Shown one piece after another: positions 45,493 to 55,904 of a stretch of DNA of 64,000 bases (its first letter is position 1; every line of letters starts with the position of its first letter). Origin of the DNA: Hermatobates lingyangjiaoensis. Lineage: Eukaryota; Arthropoda; Insecta; Hemiptera; Hermatobatidae. The notes below the pieces were generated by a model. The model did no database searches. It worked only from the letters and a program-made list of their open reading frames with translations, and had not been told where the DNA came from. The position numbers and the translations under genes are program-made. The stretch lies in NCBI GenBank assembly GCA_026182355.1, contig JAPFBL010000326.1:186001-250000 (forward strand), written 5' to 3'.

Positions 45493-45494
45493 TT

Positions 45495-46180
45495 TTACCC
45501 TACAATGAGTAAATACCAACGTTAGAATTATTTTAGTTTGTTGAAAATCTGAAGACTACTCTTTAGCTCTTATGATTTTTAAAAGAGTTAAAAATAAAAT
45601 TTTTCTTTGTAGTTTTATAATAATTTCGAAAATTTACTTGATCTCCTAAGAATCATGTTTGTATCTTTAGAATTTTCTGAGAATATAAAATTGTTGGAAA
45701 ATCACCAAATATGATTACCAGTAATTAATTACAATAACAGCTGACTGAAAACGTCTATGAAATTCCAATATTTTTTTGGAGGTATACCCGACACGTTTGG
45801 CTTAGGATATATCCCCTTCTGAGGCTTCCCTACGAGTAGATCTCTACTTTTTTTTTCTTTCATACTTTCCTGTTCAGAGCTGTTGAGATTTATTGTTGGG
45901 TCGTGCTATCTGTAATTCATATCCTGTCCTATACACACACTCTTCCATATCGATGTTCTTCTTGCACCTCCGATAACTTTCGTATGCTTTCTTTACATTT
46001 GCAATCTATTGTTGAAGTGAATTCAGTGATAACTCGCCAAACCAGTCCAAAGACCTGAAATAACAATCAAATAACAAACACAATACAAATGGTGCTATGA
46101 AAAATCGGTGTTATTAAGAAATATTATCGAACTCTCAATGACATCAGAGAGTTTATAATAGATCAAATATTATTAACATT
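45495..46180. other. intergenic, nothing firm
   Basis: Near 45780 the minus strand has a degenerate hammerhead-like run (GATATATCC, CAAACGTGTCGG). Otherwise no feature. Confidence 0.35.
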
Positions 46181-46184
46181 AGTA

Positions 46185-46590
46185 ACGGGCTCTTCAAGCT
46201 TGATACTTTCTTGATGAGGACAATAGCCTCATCTAAGAGGGTTGACAGCGGATAATTTATTACTTTTTTTCTTCCTGTACACCTTTTTGTTTACCCTAAA
46301 ATCTCTTCCTGGTCAATTCTCCCTTTCCTGCACTTTACACCTTTTTAAAATACCTCTCTTCGACTCCTCTCGACTCCTCTTAAATTTCTACATCTTTGGT
46401 TTCAGTTGAGATTTGACTCTAATAAAGACCACTTGTTACGGTTGGAAGGTCTTAGTTTTTTTTCTCATTTCTTATTTGAGAGGAGTGGGAGGGAAGAGTG
46501 GACTGTCGAAGACCGCTTGTTACGGTTGATAGATCTTGGTCATTTTCTATATATATATATATATATATGGCCTATTTAAGAATTCAGAAA
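46185..46590. mobile_element. family A related unit, long form
   Basis: TCAAGCTTGATACTTTCTTG and GGACAATAGCCTC recur at 52290-52345. The ending ATTTGACTCTAATAAAGACC, GTTACGGTTGGAAGG is a decayed family A core. A second TGTCGAAGACCGCTTGTTAC follows before (TA)n. Confidence 0.6.
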
Positions 46591-46594
46591 TTCA

Positions 46595-47080
46595 TCAATA
46601 TTTAAGGGGAACCAATCAATGTCAACACATTAAGTAAACAACACATACTTCTCATATTGTCAAAATGTAGCATAACACATCAACACATTGTACTCGTTAA
46701 CAGTCGTTTGAACAACTATAACTGTTATTTTCTTTCTTTGAAGAAACTACTTGTTACTCCAAAGTACAGGATATCGCAATCTTGTACAATTTATTTGATG
46801 CCCAAGATAAGGTTATTATTCTTTTGGGATCTTCTTTTTTTATTATAATTTAATAAAATGAATTAGGTAATTATTTTTTCATGACTTTTTTAATAGTTTT
46901 TAATGAACCCTGAACATGGAAATTTAAAAAGTATTCTAAGTTTTTAACAAATAGTTGTTTTTATTGTTTCAGTTCAATTATGTATATATCGAATAAAGTT
47001 TCATGTGTTTTTTTATGAAATTGATATAAATGATTATTTATTTATATATAATATTTATAATAATTAAAGTTACAATTAGA
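46595..47080. other. intergenic, nothing recognised
   Basis: AT-rich; no feature. Confidence 0.4.
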
Positions 47081-47084
47081 AAAC

Positions 47085-47400
47085 ACAAAAAAGAGACTAA
47101 CGCTCACGATTTTTGATCATTTCGACTTTCTTGCATTCTTCAGGAGAAAAAGAAAAGTAAAAAGATCACAGGAGTGGAGACAAAAGGGAGTACACCGACC
47201 AAAACAAAGTGGTCGGTGGGCGCTTTGTATAAATATACAGACATATATTAAACAATTAGAATATATTAGTATATTAGAATAAAAGAAAACGTAGAACCAA
47301 CATAAACCACTTTAATATTTTGACCTCGTCGTAAACAAGAGAAGAAGAAGAAGATGATGAGTTTTACTCGGCTGGCAAACAGCAACTCATATATACATAC
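47085..47400 (-). mobile_element. two decayed terminal units
   Basis: ACTTTCTTGCATTCTTCAGG (about 47126) and ATTTTGACCTCGTCGTAAAC (about 47321) have the AT-rich arm, GAA block complement and CTTCAGGAG or similar seen in better units. Cores are degenerate. Confidence 0.4.
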
Positions 47401-47402
47401 AT

Positions 47403-47580
47403 AAAAAGATTTCACATAAACACGTGAAATAATAATCAATGATCAAACCACAATAAGAAATGGGAAAACAAGACTATAGTAAGACGTCGTTTTTGACTCT
47501 GACGAAGACCACTTGTTACGGTTGAAAGATCTTAGTCTTGTTTTCCCATTTATTATTGTGGTTTGATCATTGATGTACAT
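47403..47580. mobile_element. family A foldback, short centre
   Basis: AAAAGATTTCACATAAACAC to GACTATAGTAAGACGTCG, then TTTTTGACTCTGACGAAGAC, CTTGTTACGGTTGAAAGATC and back to GGTTTGATCATTGATG. Confidence 0.8.
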
Positions 47581-47584
47581 ACAT

Positions 47585-47780
47585 ATATACATTTTGATAA
47601 CAGTCCTTCCTTTAAGCAAAATCATTAAAAATATAACCATAATTTGCAGAAACTTGCTTCTTGATAAGTTTCTCTGTCTTCCTGAATAACGTTTTCGTTA
47701 TTGCATCTAGATTAGATGACACACTTCCTACAGTCAACATGTTTCAACTATTTTCTAGAGCCATCTTCAGGACGAGAATG
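47585..47780 (-). mobile_element. terminal unit with hammerhead-like core
   Basis: The minus strand from about 47775 reads CGTCCTGAAGATGGCTCTAG, a hairpin closing GGCT/AGTT, GAA, stem III ACATGT, then T-GAC. The left end (CAGTCCTTCCTTTAAGCAAA) resembles the ORF junction next to TA repeats at 44270. Confidence 0.55.
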
Positions 47781-47839
47781 ATTCTGAAATGTAGGTCAGA
47801 ACTGACCGAGTCCCAATAATCTTTAGTTTTGTTTCTATT

Positions 47840-48110
47840 CCACGGTCGATACTTTATATATATATATACACACTTTTTTGATGAAAATACGATCCGAAAT
47901 GAACATCTACAGTTCAATGTACATAAAAAACATAGAGAAATTAAAAACAAACACTTACAGTCTCTAATTTTCGGTTGAACCGTCTTCAGGAGAGATATGA
48001 GAGGGAAACCAAGCGCACTGGTACAGAGACGGTCTCCAACCGTCGTAAATGCAAAATCTGCTGCACATTTTAATTCCATTGTTTACAAGAAGACCTGCTG
48101 CCCACTTATA

Positions 48111-48115
<5 letters not shown>
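47840..48115. mobile_element. family G unit with PLE ORF start
   Basis: The minus strand has CTGAAGACGGTTCAACCGAA then AATTAGAGACTG: core, a GGTT/AACC hairpin, GAA, AATT, A. The plus strand, 48069-48113, reads HCLQEDLLPTYTNI, the PLE N-terminal motif, and then runs directly into the microsatellite. Confidence 0.7.
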
Positions 48116-48178
<63 letters not shown>

Positions 48179-48203
48179 TATATATATATATATATATATA
48201 TGT
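48115..48203. repeat. (TA)n microsatellite
   Basis: About 85 bp of TA with a few interruptions, starting within the codons for TNI of the PLE frame. Confidence 0.95.
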
Positions 48204-48219
48204 ATGATAACAAATTCAA

Positions 48220-48480
48220 TAATATATCATAAAAATGTTTATTGCTTTTCTATTACTTCTACTTGTATATATATATTTTTGTTTTTTCACAACTGTAATA
48301 TTCCATTTTGATGTTAGTTATATGTTGATGTTTATATATGATTTCTTGTCATCCTTTGTTTGTAGGCCTATGAAAAAGGTTGTAAATAAAACCGAAACGT
48401 CGGCATTGGGAGTTTGATTTTGATCCTGGAAAATTGACCGAATCCCGATTACATTAGACACCTATATATGTATGTATAAG
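48220..48480 (+). mobile_element. PLE-type terminal unit with short stem III
   Basis: GTAGGCCTATGAAAAAGGTT, then GTAAATAAAACCGAAACGTC. A GGTT/AACC hairpin precedes GAA, AC-GT and C. The tail GGAAAATTGACCGAATCCCG is shared with 50770-50900 and 58640-58850. Confidence 0.6.
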
Positions 48481-48556
48481 GTCCTACGATTGAAGGACCT
48501 TAGTCTTTTTTTCCATGTTTATTGTAGTTTGAACATTTTATACAATAATATATTTG

Positions 48557-48590
<34 letters not shown>

Positions 48591-49395
48591 AGTGTGTTTG
48601 TGTACATACTTGTTTTTAAGAAACATTAAGTTATATAAAGGAAATGTTGACTTAGGTGAGAAAACACAAGGGCTACTTTTCAGTGAAGCTCTTTTCGATT
48701 TAAGTGGCAGGGGGTGCTATTGAAGGGACCGATGTGAGATATAACCCACAACAAGACATCAACGAAAAGAAACACAAGGCTGTTTCATCAAAACCGCCTT
48801 TACTTTTTCACTTACTCCCATTTATTCACTCTTTCTTGCTCATATAAGCAGCTCTCTTCTTCTACCATTACTTCTTTTTTATATCTCAATTGAGTTTTTT
48901 TTTTTTTTTAGAAAAGGTTTTGCTATTTTGTATAATGCTATGAGTTAGAATGGTATTAAAGCAAAGCTGCACTAACTTGTTACTTTTATTAATAATAAAA
49001 CTGTATTAAGTGTATTCAAAAAACAAATGAGATGTTGACTCTAACTTCTACACGAGTAGAAAAAGGGCTAATATGCTAAATGCGATGCATAGGTAACGCC
49101 ACAGTTGGCTGACATATTTCCATATATATATATATAAATATATATATACATTCTATATCAATTGTATTATATATTTATTATTATATTATTATAATTTTTT
49201 TTTGGATAAAGAGGTCAAATGTATTTACGCACATAGCGCTGGGCTCCCAGATGAACCAGACTACTAATAAAACACCCTCTTTTCTTCTAGGACACTAGCA
49301 TGGAACTGTTTCCCACATTACCTCAGGCTAGGCAATTCATTTCCTCACGTAAGGCAGCCTTACTTTAGAATTAGTTACTCTAGCTCTTCTAGGTG
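48480..49395. other. microsatellites and unassigned DNA
   Basis: Contains a TA/TG repeat (48556-48605) and a second TA tract near 49125-49150. A family A scrap (GAAGGACCTTAGTC) lies near 48490. No gene. Confidence 0.45.
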
Positions 49396-49439
49396 TCTTT
49401 TTTTTTTGTGGTGAGAATATTTTTGACTAGCTAGTCTAC

Positions 49440-49545
49440 CATTTTCCACACCTCAATACGATGTCAGTTAATTGTTGAAGATCGCTAGAATAAACACACT
49501 TGAGCTGGGCAAAATCTAAGACACCTATTATAGAATCATTCACTC
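49440..49545 (+). mobile_element. SINE 3' fragment
   Basis: CGATGTCAGTTAATTGTTGA, GATCGCTAGAATAAACACAC and GGCAAAATCTAAGACACCTA match the SINE body and tail; the head is missing. Confidence 0.55.
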
Positions 49546-50260
49546 CGAGTGGGGCCATGCAGCTCTGCCACAGGCTGCATTGGCTTGATATCTACAGGTT
49601 CATTGAACCAGAGGCTACAAAAGTCACTGACCTTACCTGTAGTTGAGCAGATTCAGTAGGACCGTTGGTCCGGAGTTTGATCATAAACTTAAAATAAGGT
49701 AGTTCTATGGGCGGCGGGGGCCTATGGAGGGGTTCTCTCTTCATCCCGCCAACTGAGGTTGGACTCATAGTGGCTGTTGGTTCTCACCCAAGTTGAGTGA
49801 AACCTTGCGGCCGCTTTGTTAGAAGCAGTAACTTCTCGGGAGGATGTTTGCTTAGCATTCCGGGGAGCTAGAGATCTCAAACCCCTACCAGTTTGAACGG
49901 GCCATGAACTCAGCTGATTGGACTGGACAGCTGGTACTTGCCTAGTAGAGGCTCGGCTCAAAGTGGGGACGATTAGATACCACCCCTTCAAGCCCTTTAT
50001 ATTACGTATAGAGAGAACTTAGAGGCTCTCTAGCACTTATTGATACAAACCAGGTGGCGTTTAACCAACAAGAGATTTCCAGTCTCTCTATGAATCGTTC
50101 ACTATGGTATTAAACACTCTCCCTTATGACAGATACCCTGATGGGGTCAGATTAACTATCAATAGTAATCAGGTCCCAGGGTAACGGGCATTTCCCTCTT
50201 CGGTGGGGGATGACCGAATTCATAAGAATCCTATGGTAGTCCTAAAACTGTAAGGCATAT
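49530..50260. other. unexplained GC-rich island
   Basis: About 0.7 kb with clearly higher GC than anything nearby, including GGGCGGCGGGGGCCTATGG and CCTTGCGGCCGCTTTGTTAG. The longest frame is on the minus strand (49722-49991, 89 codons), without recognisable domains. It could be the 5' UTR of an unrecognised element, a decayed structural RNA copy or foreign DNA. I could not match it to a nuclear or mitochondrial rRNA. Confidence 0.5.
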
Positions 50261-50429
50261 ATGGGAAGCCTGGCAGTAATACAATCATCACGGTAATGTA
50301 GATCGCAAATTACTAAAATGGGTGGCAAATAATAAATGAACCTCACATTCCCTGAAAAAAAAACCACTAAAAGTTGAAAGTGTGGGCCCTAGAAAAGTAA
50401 AAAATATTTAATTAAACTATCTTAATTAT

Positions 50430-50910
50430 ATAACAGATTCAATAATATATCGACCGTTTGATATAATAGGTGTGTTCTCTAATCGGGGTTCGGTCAATTT
50501 ACCAGGATAAAAAATTAAACTCTCGTTTAATTTAAACGGTCCGGTTGACATTGTTGTTCCTTTAAATAATGTAAATTTCATTTTCTTAGTTAAAAAATTC
50601 TTACTTCTGTAAGTAATATTGTTTTATGTATCTCTGAAATATTTCCTTAATATATATATATATGAGTAGGACCAGACTCATATGAATATTTACAACACTT
50701 GTAATATTCATAAGTTGTAACCATCCATTTTCATATTGTGTATATGTTTGATGTTGATATGTGATTTCTTATTATCCTTTGTTTGTAGGCCTATGAAAAA
50801 GGTTTTAAATAAAACCAAAACGTTGGCAACCTTGAGTTTAATTTTTTATCCTGGAAAATTGACCGAACCCCGATTAGAGAACACACCTATCTTAATTATG
50901 TTATACAGTT
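50430..50910. mobile_element. inverted pair of PLE-type terminal units
   Basis: Left GGTGTGTTCTCTAATCGGGG, GTTCGGTCAATTTACCAGGA; right TCCTGGAAAATTGACCGAAC, CCCGATTAGAGAACACACC. The right unit includes GGCCTATGAAAAAGG and an AAAACCAAAACGTTGGC core, with one base changed in the GAAA block. The inner distance is about 280 bp. Confidence 0.75.
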
Positions 50911-51059
50911 TAAAGGAAACGGGTGAAATAGTATGATATTTTACTCGAATGTTTTTATGTGATACTAATTAAACAAAAGATTCTATATTTCAATATAATT
51001 TTATTTCAAAATAAAATATATTTATAAAACAGTTAGTACTATTTGGTGTGAAGGCATAT

Positions 51060-51250
51060 TAAATATAGGAGTCTCTCTCGGGCTCCGTTGCAGTTAAGAG
51101 GATAGTGAGCCTGCACCCTCTTTGTAATGCCGACACGTGCTCCTTCATTCCCTCCCATTTGTCCTCTCTTTTGTACTCTTCCGACCGTTTCTACTTTTTC
51201 TCGCTCTCAATTTGCGTCAGCATTGTGACTTGCCAAACAGAATGATGCCA
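51060..51250. other. small GC-richer patch, unassigned
   Basis: GAGTCTCTCTCGGGCTCCGT, GCCGACACGTGCTCCTTCAT and pyrimidine-rich sequence. No open frame or repeat match. It could be a promoter or an element scrap. Confidence 0.3.
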
Positions 51251-51660
51251 ATTTGATATGAAATTCTCAAACATCCTATTTCATGACTTTTATGCAACAG
51301 GGAAATATATTGTCAAAAAATACAGGATATATTTTTTTAATCTAATCTACTAACTCTGCTTGAAGGGAGTTCATAATATTGTATTATGATTTATTATGAG
51401 TATTATTATATTATGATTAATTTAATTATTCAATTTTTTTATTGTGGCCATATTCATTTTATCAAATACAATACGCTTGAAATCATATATCTAGAAAAAT
51501 CTAAAAAGTTATTATTAATCTTTTAATAATAACATATCTGTTGCATTCCTTTTCAAATTTAGTCAAGCATCTAAAGAGTTTCTAAGGTATTTGAGATTTA
51601 CTTATTGTTTTCTTCTTGAGTAAGGGATCAAGACTGTTTTATCTGGGTTTATAACCTAAC
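51250..51660. other. intergenic, nothing recognised
   Basis: AT-rich; no feature. Confidence 0.4.
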
Positions 51661-51667
51661 TTTTCTG

Positions 51668-51880
51668 GTATATATATATATATACCATGATAAACGAAAA
51701 ACGGTCCGGCAGGACAGATAACACTTAAAATAAACAGTGACACATAGACTGAAACATAACAAAAGACTCACTTTTTAACATTTCGAAATACGGTCAAAAT
51801 ATTGAAAAGTGAGACTTTGTTATGTTTCAGTCTATGTGTCACTGTTTATTTTAAGTATATATATATATATATATATATAT
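51668..51880. mobile_element. family C foldback, core-deleted
   Basis: Outer arms match 43690-44012 nearly base for base (CCATGATAAACGAAAAACGG; GTGTCACTGTTTATTTTAAG). The centre is ATTTCGAAATACGGTC only. (TA)n follows. Confidence 0.8.
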
Positions 51881-51884
51881 CAGC

Positions 51885-52097
51885 TCAAAAATGAAGAAAA
51901 GCAACTCTCAGAGAAAGAGATACACTTACAAACTCAAACTTTCGGATGATCCGTCTTCATGAGAAAAGAGAATGGGCGACTAAGCACGCCGGAAACACAA
52001 CGGCAGGAAACCCATCGTTGTGTTTGTGAAACCCAACCCAAGGGTTTCCTGCCGTTGTGTTTCCGGCGTGCTTGGATAGATAAGCGTGCGAGTAATT

Positions 52098-52135
<38 letters not shown>
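51885..52135. mobile_element. family G foldback
   Basis: GCACGCCGGAAACACAACGG with CAGGAAACCCATCGTTGTGT, then the complement GGTTTCCTGCCGTTGTGTTT, CCGGCGTGCTTGGATAGATA. Left core complement ATGATCCGTCTTCATGAG. It runs into (TA)n at 52102-52133. Confidence 0.75.
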
Positions 52136-52136
<1 letters not shown>

Positions 52137-52650
52137 CCCAATTGTCGAAAACCGCTTGTTACGGTTGAAAGATTTTATTTTGTTTTTCCATTTCATATTG
52201 TGGTTTGATCATTGATTGTTATTGTTTATGTTTATGTGAAATCATATATATATTTATATATATATATATAAATATATAAATGTATCACAATAGTAATGGA
52301 CTATTCAAACTTGATACTTTCTTGACGAGGGCAATAGCCTCTTCTAAGCGGGTTAACAGCTAGCGCATAGTTTTTTCTCTCTCTTTCTGTACTACTTAGT
52401 TTCCCCAAACATCCCTTTCTGGACATTAGTCCTTTCCTGCACTTTAACCCTTTTAAAATACCACTCTTTCCTCCCACTCCTTTCAACCTCTCACCAACAA
52501 GTTTCTGCATCTAGTGTTTTAGTTGGTTTTTTGACTCTGACGAAGACTACTTTTTACGTTTAAAAGATCTTAGTCTTTTTCTCCCATTTCATATTGTGGT
52601 TTGGTCATTGATTGTTATTTAACGGGTTTATGTGAAATCATATATATATA
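52136..52650. mobile_element. two family A right-arm units in tandem
   Basis: First: GTCGAAAACCGCTTGTTACG, GTTGAAAGATTTTA, ending GTTTATGTGAAATC (52130-52245). Second: a longer form starting near 52285 (CAAACTTGATACTTTCTTGA; GGGCAATAGCCTC), with CTGACGAAGACTAC and ending GGGTTTATGTGAAATC (52640). Confidence 0.7.
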
Positions 52651-52654
52651 TATA

Positions 52655-52822
52655 CTTCGAATAAAATGAGAGGTCCATGTGGACAATAAACACTTTAACA
52701 CAGAGAAAAGAACCAGAAAGACACTACAGAACTCACTTCGATATTTCGACATCCGTCGTCATCGGGAAGAAGTGCGAAGTGAGTTCTGTAGTGTCTTTCT
52801 GTGTTCTTTTCTCTGTGTTAAA

Positions 52823-52855
<33 letters not shown>
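52655..52855. mobile_element. family H foldback
   Basis: AAAGAACCAGAAAGACACTA, CAGAACTCACTTCGATATTT, centre CGACATCCGTCGTCATCGGG, then GTGAGTTCTGTAGTGTCTTT. The minus-strand core is CCCGATGACGACGGATGTCG, AAATATCGAAGTGAG. (TA)n follows. Confidence 0.7.
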
Positions 52856-52856
<1 letters not shown>

Positions 52857-53084
52857 CTGGAGTAATAGAGAATAATACTTTAATATTCTTAATCTATTTA
52901 TTCTCTATTAGTCCAGTTATACCTTTGACCTTTCAACTCTTTTATTCTAACCGCTTGTTTCTTGTTCATTATTGACCTTTGACCTTCTCTTTATATTAAC
53001 CTGTACTATCCTTTTAATCTATTTATAGCAATGACTAAGCATGAGTCATCGATTTTAATTTAACATGTACTTTACTCCTTTTCC

Positions 53085-53210
53085 AGTTGAACCCTGTTAG
53101 CAGGAGGTTAGTTCGTAGGATCGAATCTCTCGGTCTTAAGATCGTGAATGTCGAGGCTGTGGTTAATTTTAATAATACCTGTTTAAAAGAGGATCTACTG
53201 CCTATTTATA

Positions 53211-53255
<45 letters not shown>
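53085..53255 (+). pseudogene. PLE protein N-terminal fragment ending in (TA)n
   Basis: The frame reads SRRLVRRIESLGLKIVNVEA then VVNFNNTCLKEDLLPIYTNI, after which the codons dissolve into TATATA. The basic helix followed by C-x4-L-L-P-x-Y-T-N-I matches the start of Penelope-like proteins just before the reverse transcriptase. No RT or GIY-YIG domain follows. Confidence 0.7.
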
Positions 53256-53276
53256 GTCACAATAATACGTGATATA

Positions 53277-53691
53277 AATATTCAGGTAACTCACCACAAA
53301 TTAAAGAAGGTAGTCGCTCTAAGGCCTTTCGCTTTCACGTCGTCAGAGAGCAAGTGAATACAAGTTGTAAGCAGGTTATGAATTTTGATTTAAAGAAGGA
53401 GTAAGATTGGCATCATTGACAGTATTTTTCCCTATAACTGTTGAAATAGTCTTGATTTGTTTGATAATTCCTTCAATTAGATGAAGGAATTCCTAACTGA
53501 AGGAATTATCAAACAAATCAAGACTATTTCAACAGTTATAGGGAAAAATACTGTCAATGATGCCAATCTTACTCCTTCTTTAAATCAAAATTCATAACCT
53601 GCTTACAACTTGTATTCACTTGCTCTCTGACGACGTGAAAGCGAAAGGCCTTAGAGCGACTATCTTCTTTAATTTGTGGTGAGTTACCTGA

Positions 53692-53695
<4 letters not shown>
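53277..53695. mobile_element. near-perfect 419-bp palindrome, family I
   Basis: Left TTCAGGTAACTCACCACAAA; right TTTGTGGTGAGTTACCTGAA. Arms of about 195 bp have only a few differences around a short centre (CTTCAATTAGATGAAGG). Each arm has TCTCTGACGACGTGAAAGCG, AAAGGCCTTAGAGCGAC (stem III AGGCCT then T). TA microsatellites lie at both ends. Confidence 0.9.
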
Positions 53696-53699
<4 letters not shown>

Positions 53700-53724
<25 letters not shown>

Positions 53725-53840
53725 TTCACATAAACTCGTGAAACAACAATCAATGATTAAACCACAATAAGAATGGGAAAACAAGACTAAGATCTTTCAA
53801 CCGTAACAAGCGGTCTTCGTCAGAGTCAATAACTTGAGGA
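53700..53840 (-). mobile_element. family A single arm
   Basis: AAAGATTTCACATAAACTCG to CTTCGTCAGAGTCAATAACT. The core is complete on the minus strand (CTCTGACGAAGACCG, GAAAGATCTTAG). No right arm. Confidence 0.8.
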
Positions 53841-53844
53841 AGTT

Positions 53845-55045
53845 ATTAATAGAAAAGACCGTAGTACTCAAAGAAGAACAAGATCAGAGGAGGTTACAAA
53901 TAATTGAAGCACTTTTGATTTTGGAAAACAAACTAATTAATATTTACTAATAAAGTATAATAACAAAAAAAGGTTAAGTCTATATAAGGATTAAAGAGGA
54001 TTGTATGAGTTGTTTGTTTTATAACTGTCAATATATAATTTTGCTAAGAGATAAGGAACCTTTACAAATACGGTTACATAGTGAATCTCAGTCAAACAAA
54101 ACGGTAGTTTCAAGCAATTGCTTCCTGCATTCAACTTTTAGTGTATACTGAATGCATAATTGTTTCCACTTAATTGTAAGTGTTGCCAATTTAAAATATT
54201 GTATTTATTCTTAATTGTGTTTTTATCTAACTATATATTTATAAAAACTATGAAATCTATTTTTACAAAGTTACAACTATGTCATATAAAAATATGTTAC
54301 AAGTGAAATAATCGAAAAATGATACAAAAAATGAGCGGATTACATGAGTAAATAAGTAAATAATCATTGATTATTCTTAATTATTGATTCACTTTTTAAT
54401 ATAATATAATTAATAAAAAATATGATTTTTAAAAAAATTAGAAAAAACAATAATTTTTTAAATTAATTAATAAAATTAAAAAAAATTAATAATATTAAAA
54501 TATTATACAAATTTAACATATAAAACATATGAATTTTCTAAACAAAGCTTAATTCAGAGAGGAATATCTCACGCGGATTCAAAAAGAATAAGATTGTAGT
54601 AAATTACTTTTAATTTAGAAGTTATTATTAATATTACCTTGAGAACACAATTGGAATTAATTTTAACTGAACATACATAATATATATATATATATAATAA
54701 GTTATAACATAACATTTTATATAAAGTTATATTGTAACTTTTACAAATTTAGACGTAGATCAAATGTGAACAGTCATTCACAGAGAGGTCTTTATCATGT
54801 CATCAATGATAACCGATTCTGATGTTTAGCAGAGTAAATAACAGAAGTATGATTCGTAAAAAGTGACAAAAAACCCGGTTCGTACATTAAGGTATTGTTT
54901 TTAAATTTGACAGTAACCTATTTTTTTGACATTCTTTTTCATTAAAATTTAGCTAGAAAAATTTACAAGAAAATTAGACACTTTTTTTTTTAAATATAGT
55001 TAATGGGTTAGTTCCACTGAGGTTAGTAATATTAGAATTAGTAAT
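53845..55045. other. AT-rich stretch, nothing recognised
   Basis: Very AT-rich (54300-54540 especially), with a TA tract near 54681. No gene. Confidence 0.45.
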
Positions 55046-55049
55046 AATA

Positions 55050-55145
55050 CATTCCGTCATACCTCGTAAAGCCTCCGAAAAGCTCGACCAGTTTCGGGTC
55101 CGCCTGGATCCCATCTTCAAGAGCACCTAACTGACTGTGAATGTT
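55050..55145 (-). mobile_element. terminal unit with hammerhead-like core
   Basis: The minus strand reads CTTGAAGATGGGATCCAGGC, GGACCCGAAACTGGTCGAGC: core TTGAAGA, a hairpin closed by GGG/CCC, GAA, AC-TG-GT, C. It has the same ATACCTCGTAA lead as the foldback at 1001. Confidence 0.5.
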
Positions 55146-55149
55146 GTTT

Positions 55150-55900
55150 TCCTATAATCTACCTATATATAGCATCTACATTGTGTATTCAGTGTTGTGT
55201 GTGTAGTTAATTTTTTTTTTCCTATTTTTTTAATTGCTATGTTTTTTTTATTTTATTGCTTATTTCAGTATCTATTTCCAGTTCATTGTGTCGTCTTTTA
55301 AATGTTATTAGTGGTTTTGTTAAAATGTCGGTTTGGTGGTTTGTTTGTTCATTGATTATATTGTCTGTCATTTTATGTTTATATATTTCTATTTGTTCCT
55401 GTATGTTCATTCGTTGTCCTTTTTGTCCCGTCTGAAATTGTCTGAAACCCTTTTTTTTTATTTAAATTGAATATCGTTCGGGTATTTTTTTATACTATAA
55501 TGGGGATATGAAAACAGCTTAAAAAATAACTAGCTGAAGACTTTTGAATTGTACAGTAGCTCAAATAATGCAAAGGCTCAAGATCCATATGGATACGAAT
55601 ATAACTCCGTTTTCTGACAGACTAGCAATGTTTACATGCATTATGCAAAGCATAATGGCCTTTACAAAACCAGCAGGATGATAATTTAGCAAAAGTCGTC
55701 CTCGGCTATGAACCTGTTAATTACAACGTGCACTGAAGTTTATTGAAATATTCATTGATTGGAAACGTCTCTTTGGATGACTCAATAAAAAAATATGACT
55801 GTACATTCATCTGTTAAATAATTAACCTCTATATTAAAATACGAATGTATGATTAAAAAAAACCTTTACACGTCATTTATAAAAAAATAACGAAATTTAT
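55150..55900. other. intergenic, nothing recognised
   Basis: T-rich then AT-rich; no feature. Confidence 0.4.
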
Positions 55901-55904
55901 TGAT

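Noticed and set aside
47997..48311. Isoleucine/tyrosine-rich frame
   Set aside because: Reads through a TA microsatellite; only the part before it (HCLQEDLLPTYTNI, other frame) is meaningful.
49722..49991. 89-codon frame in the GC-rich island
   Set aside because: No start context, domains or splice borders; long frames are expected by chance in GC-richer DNA.
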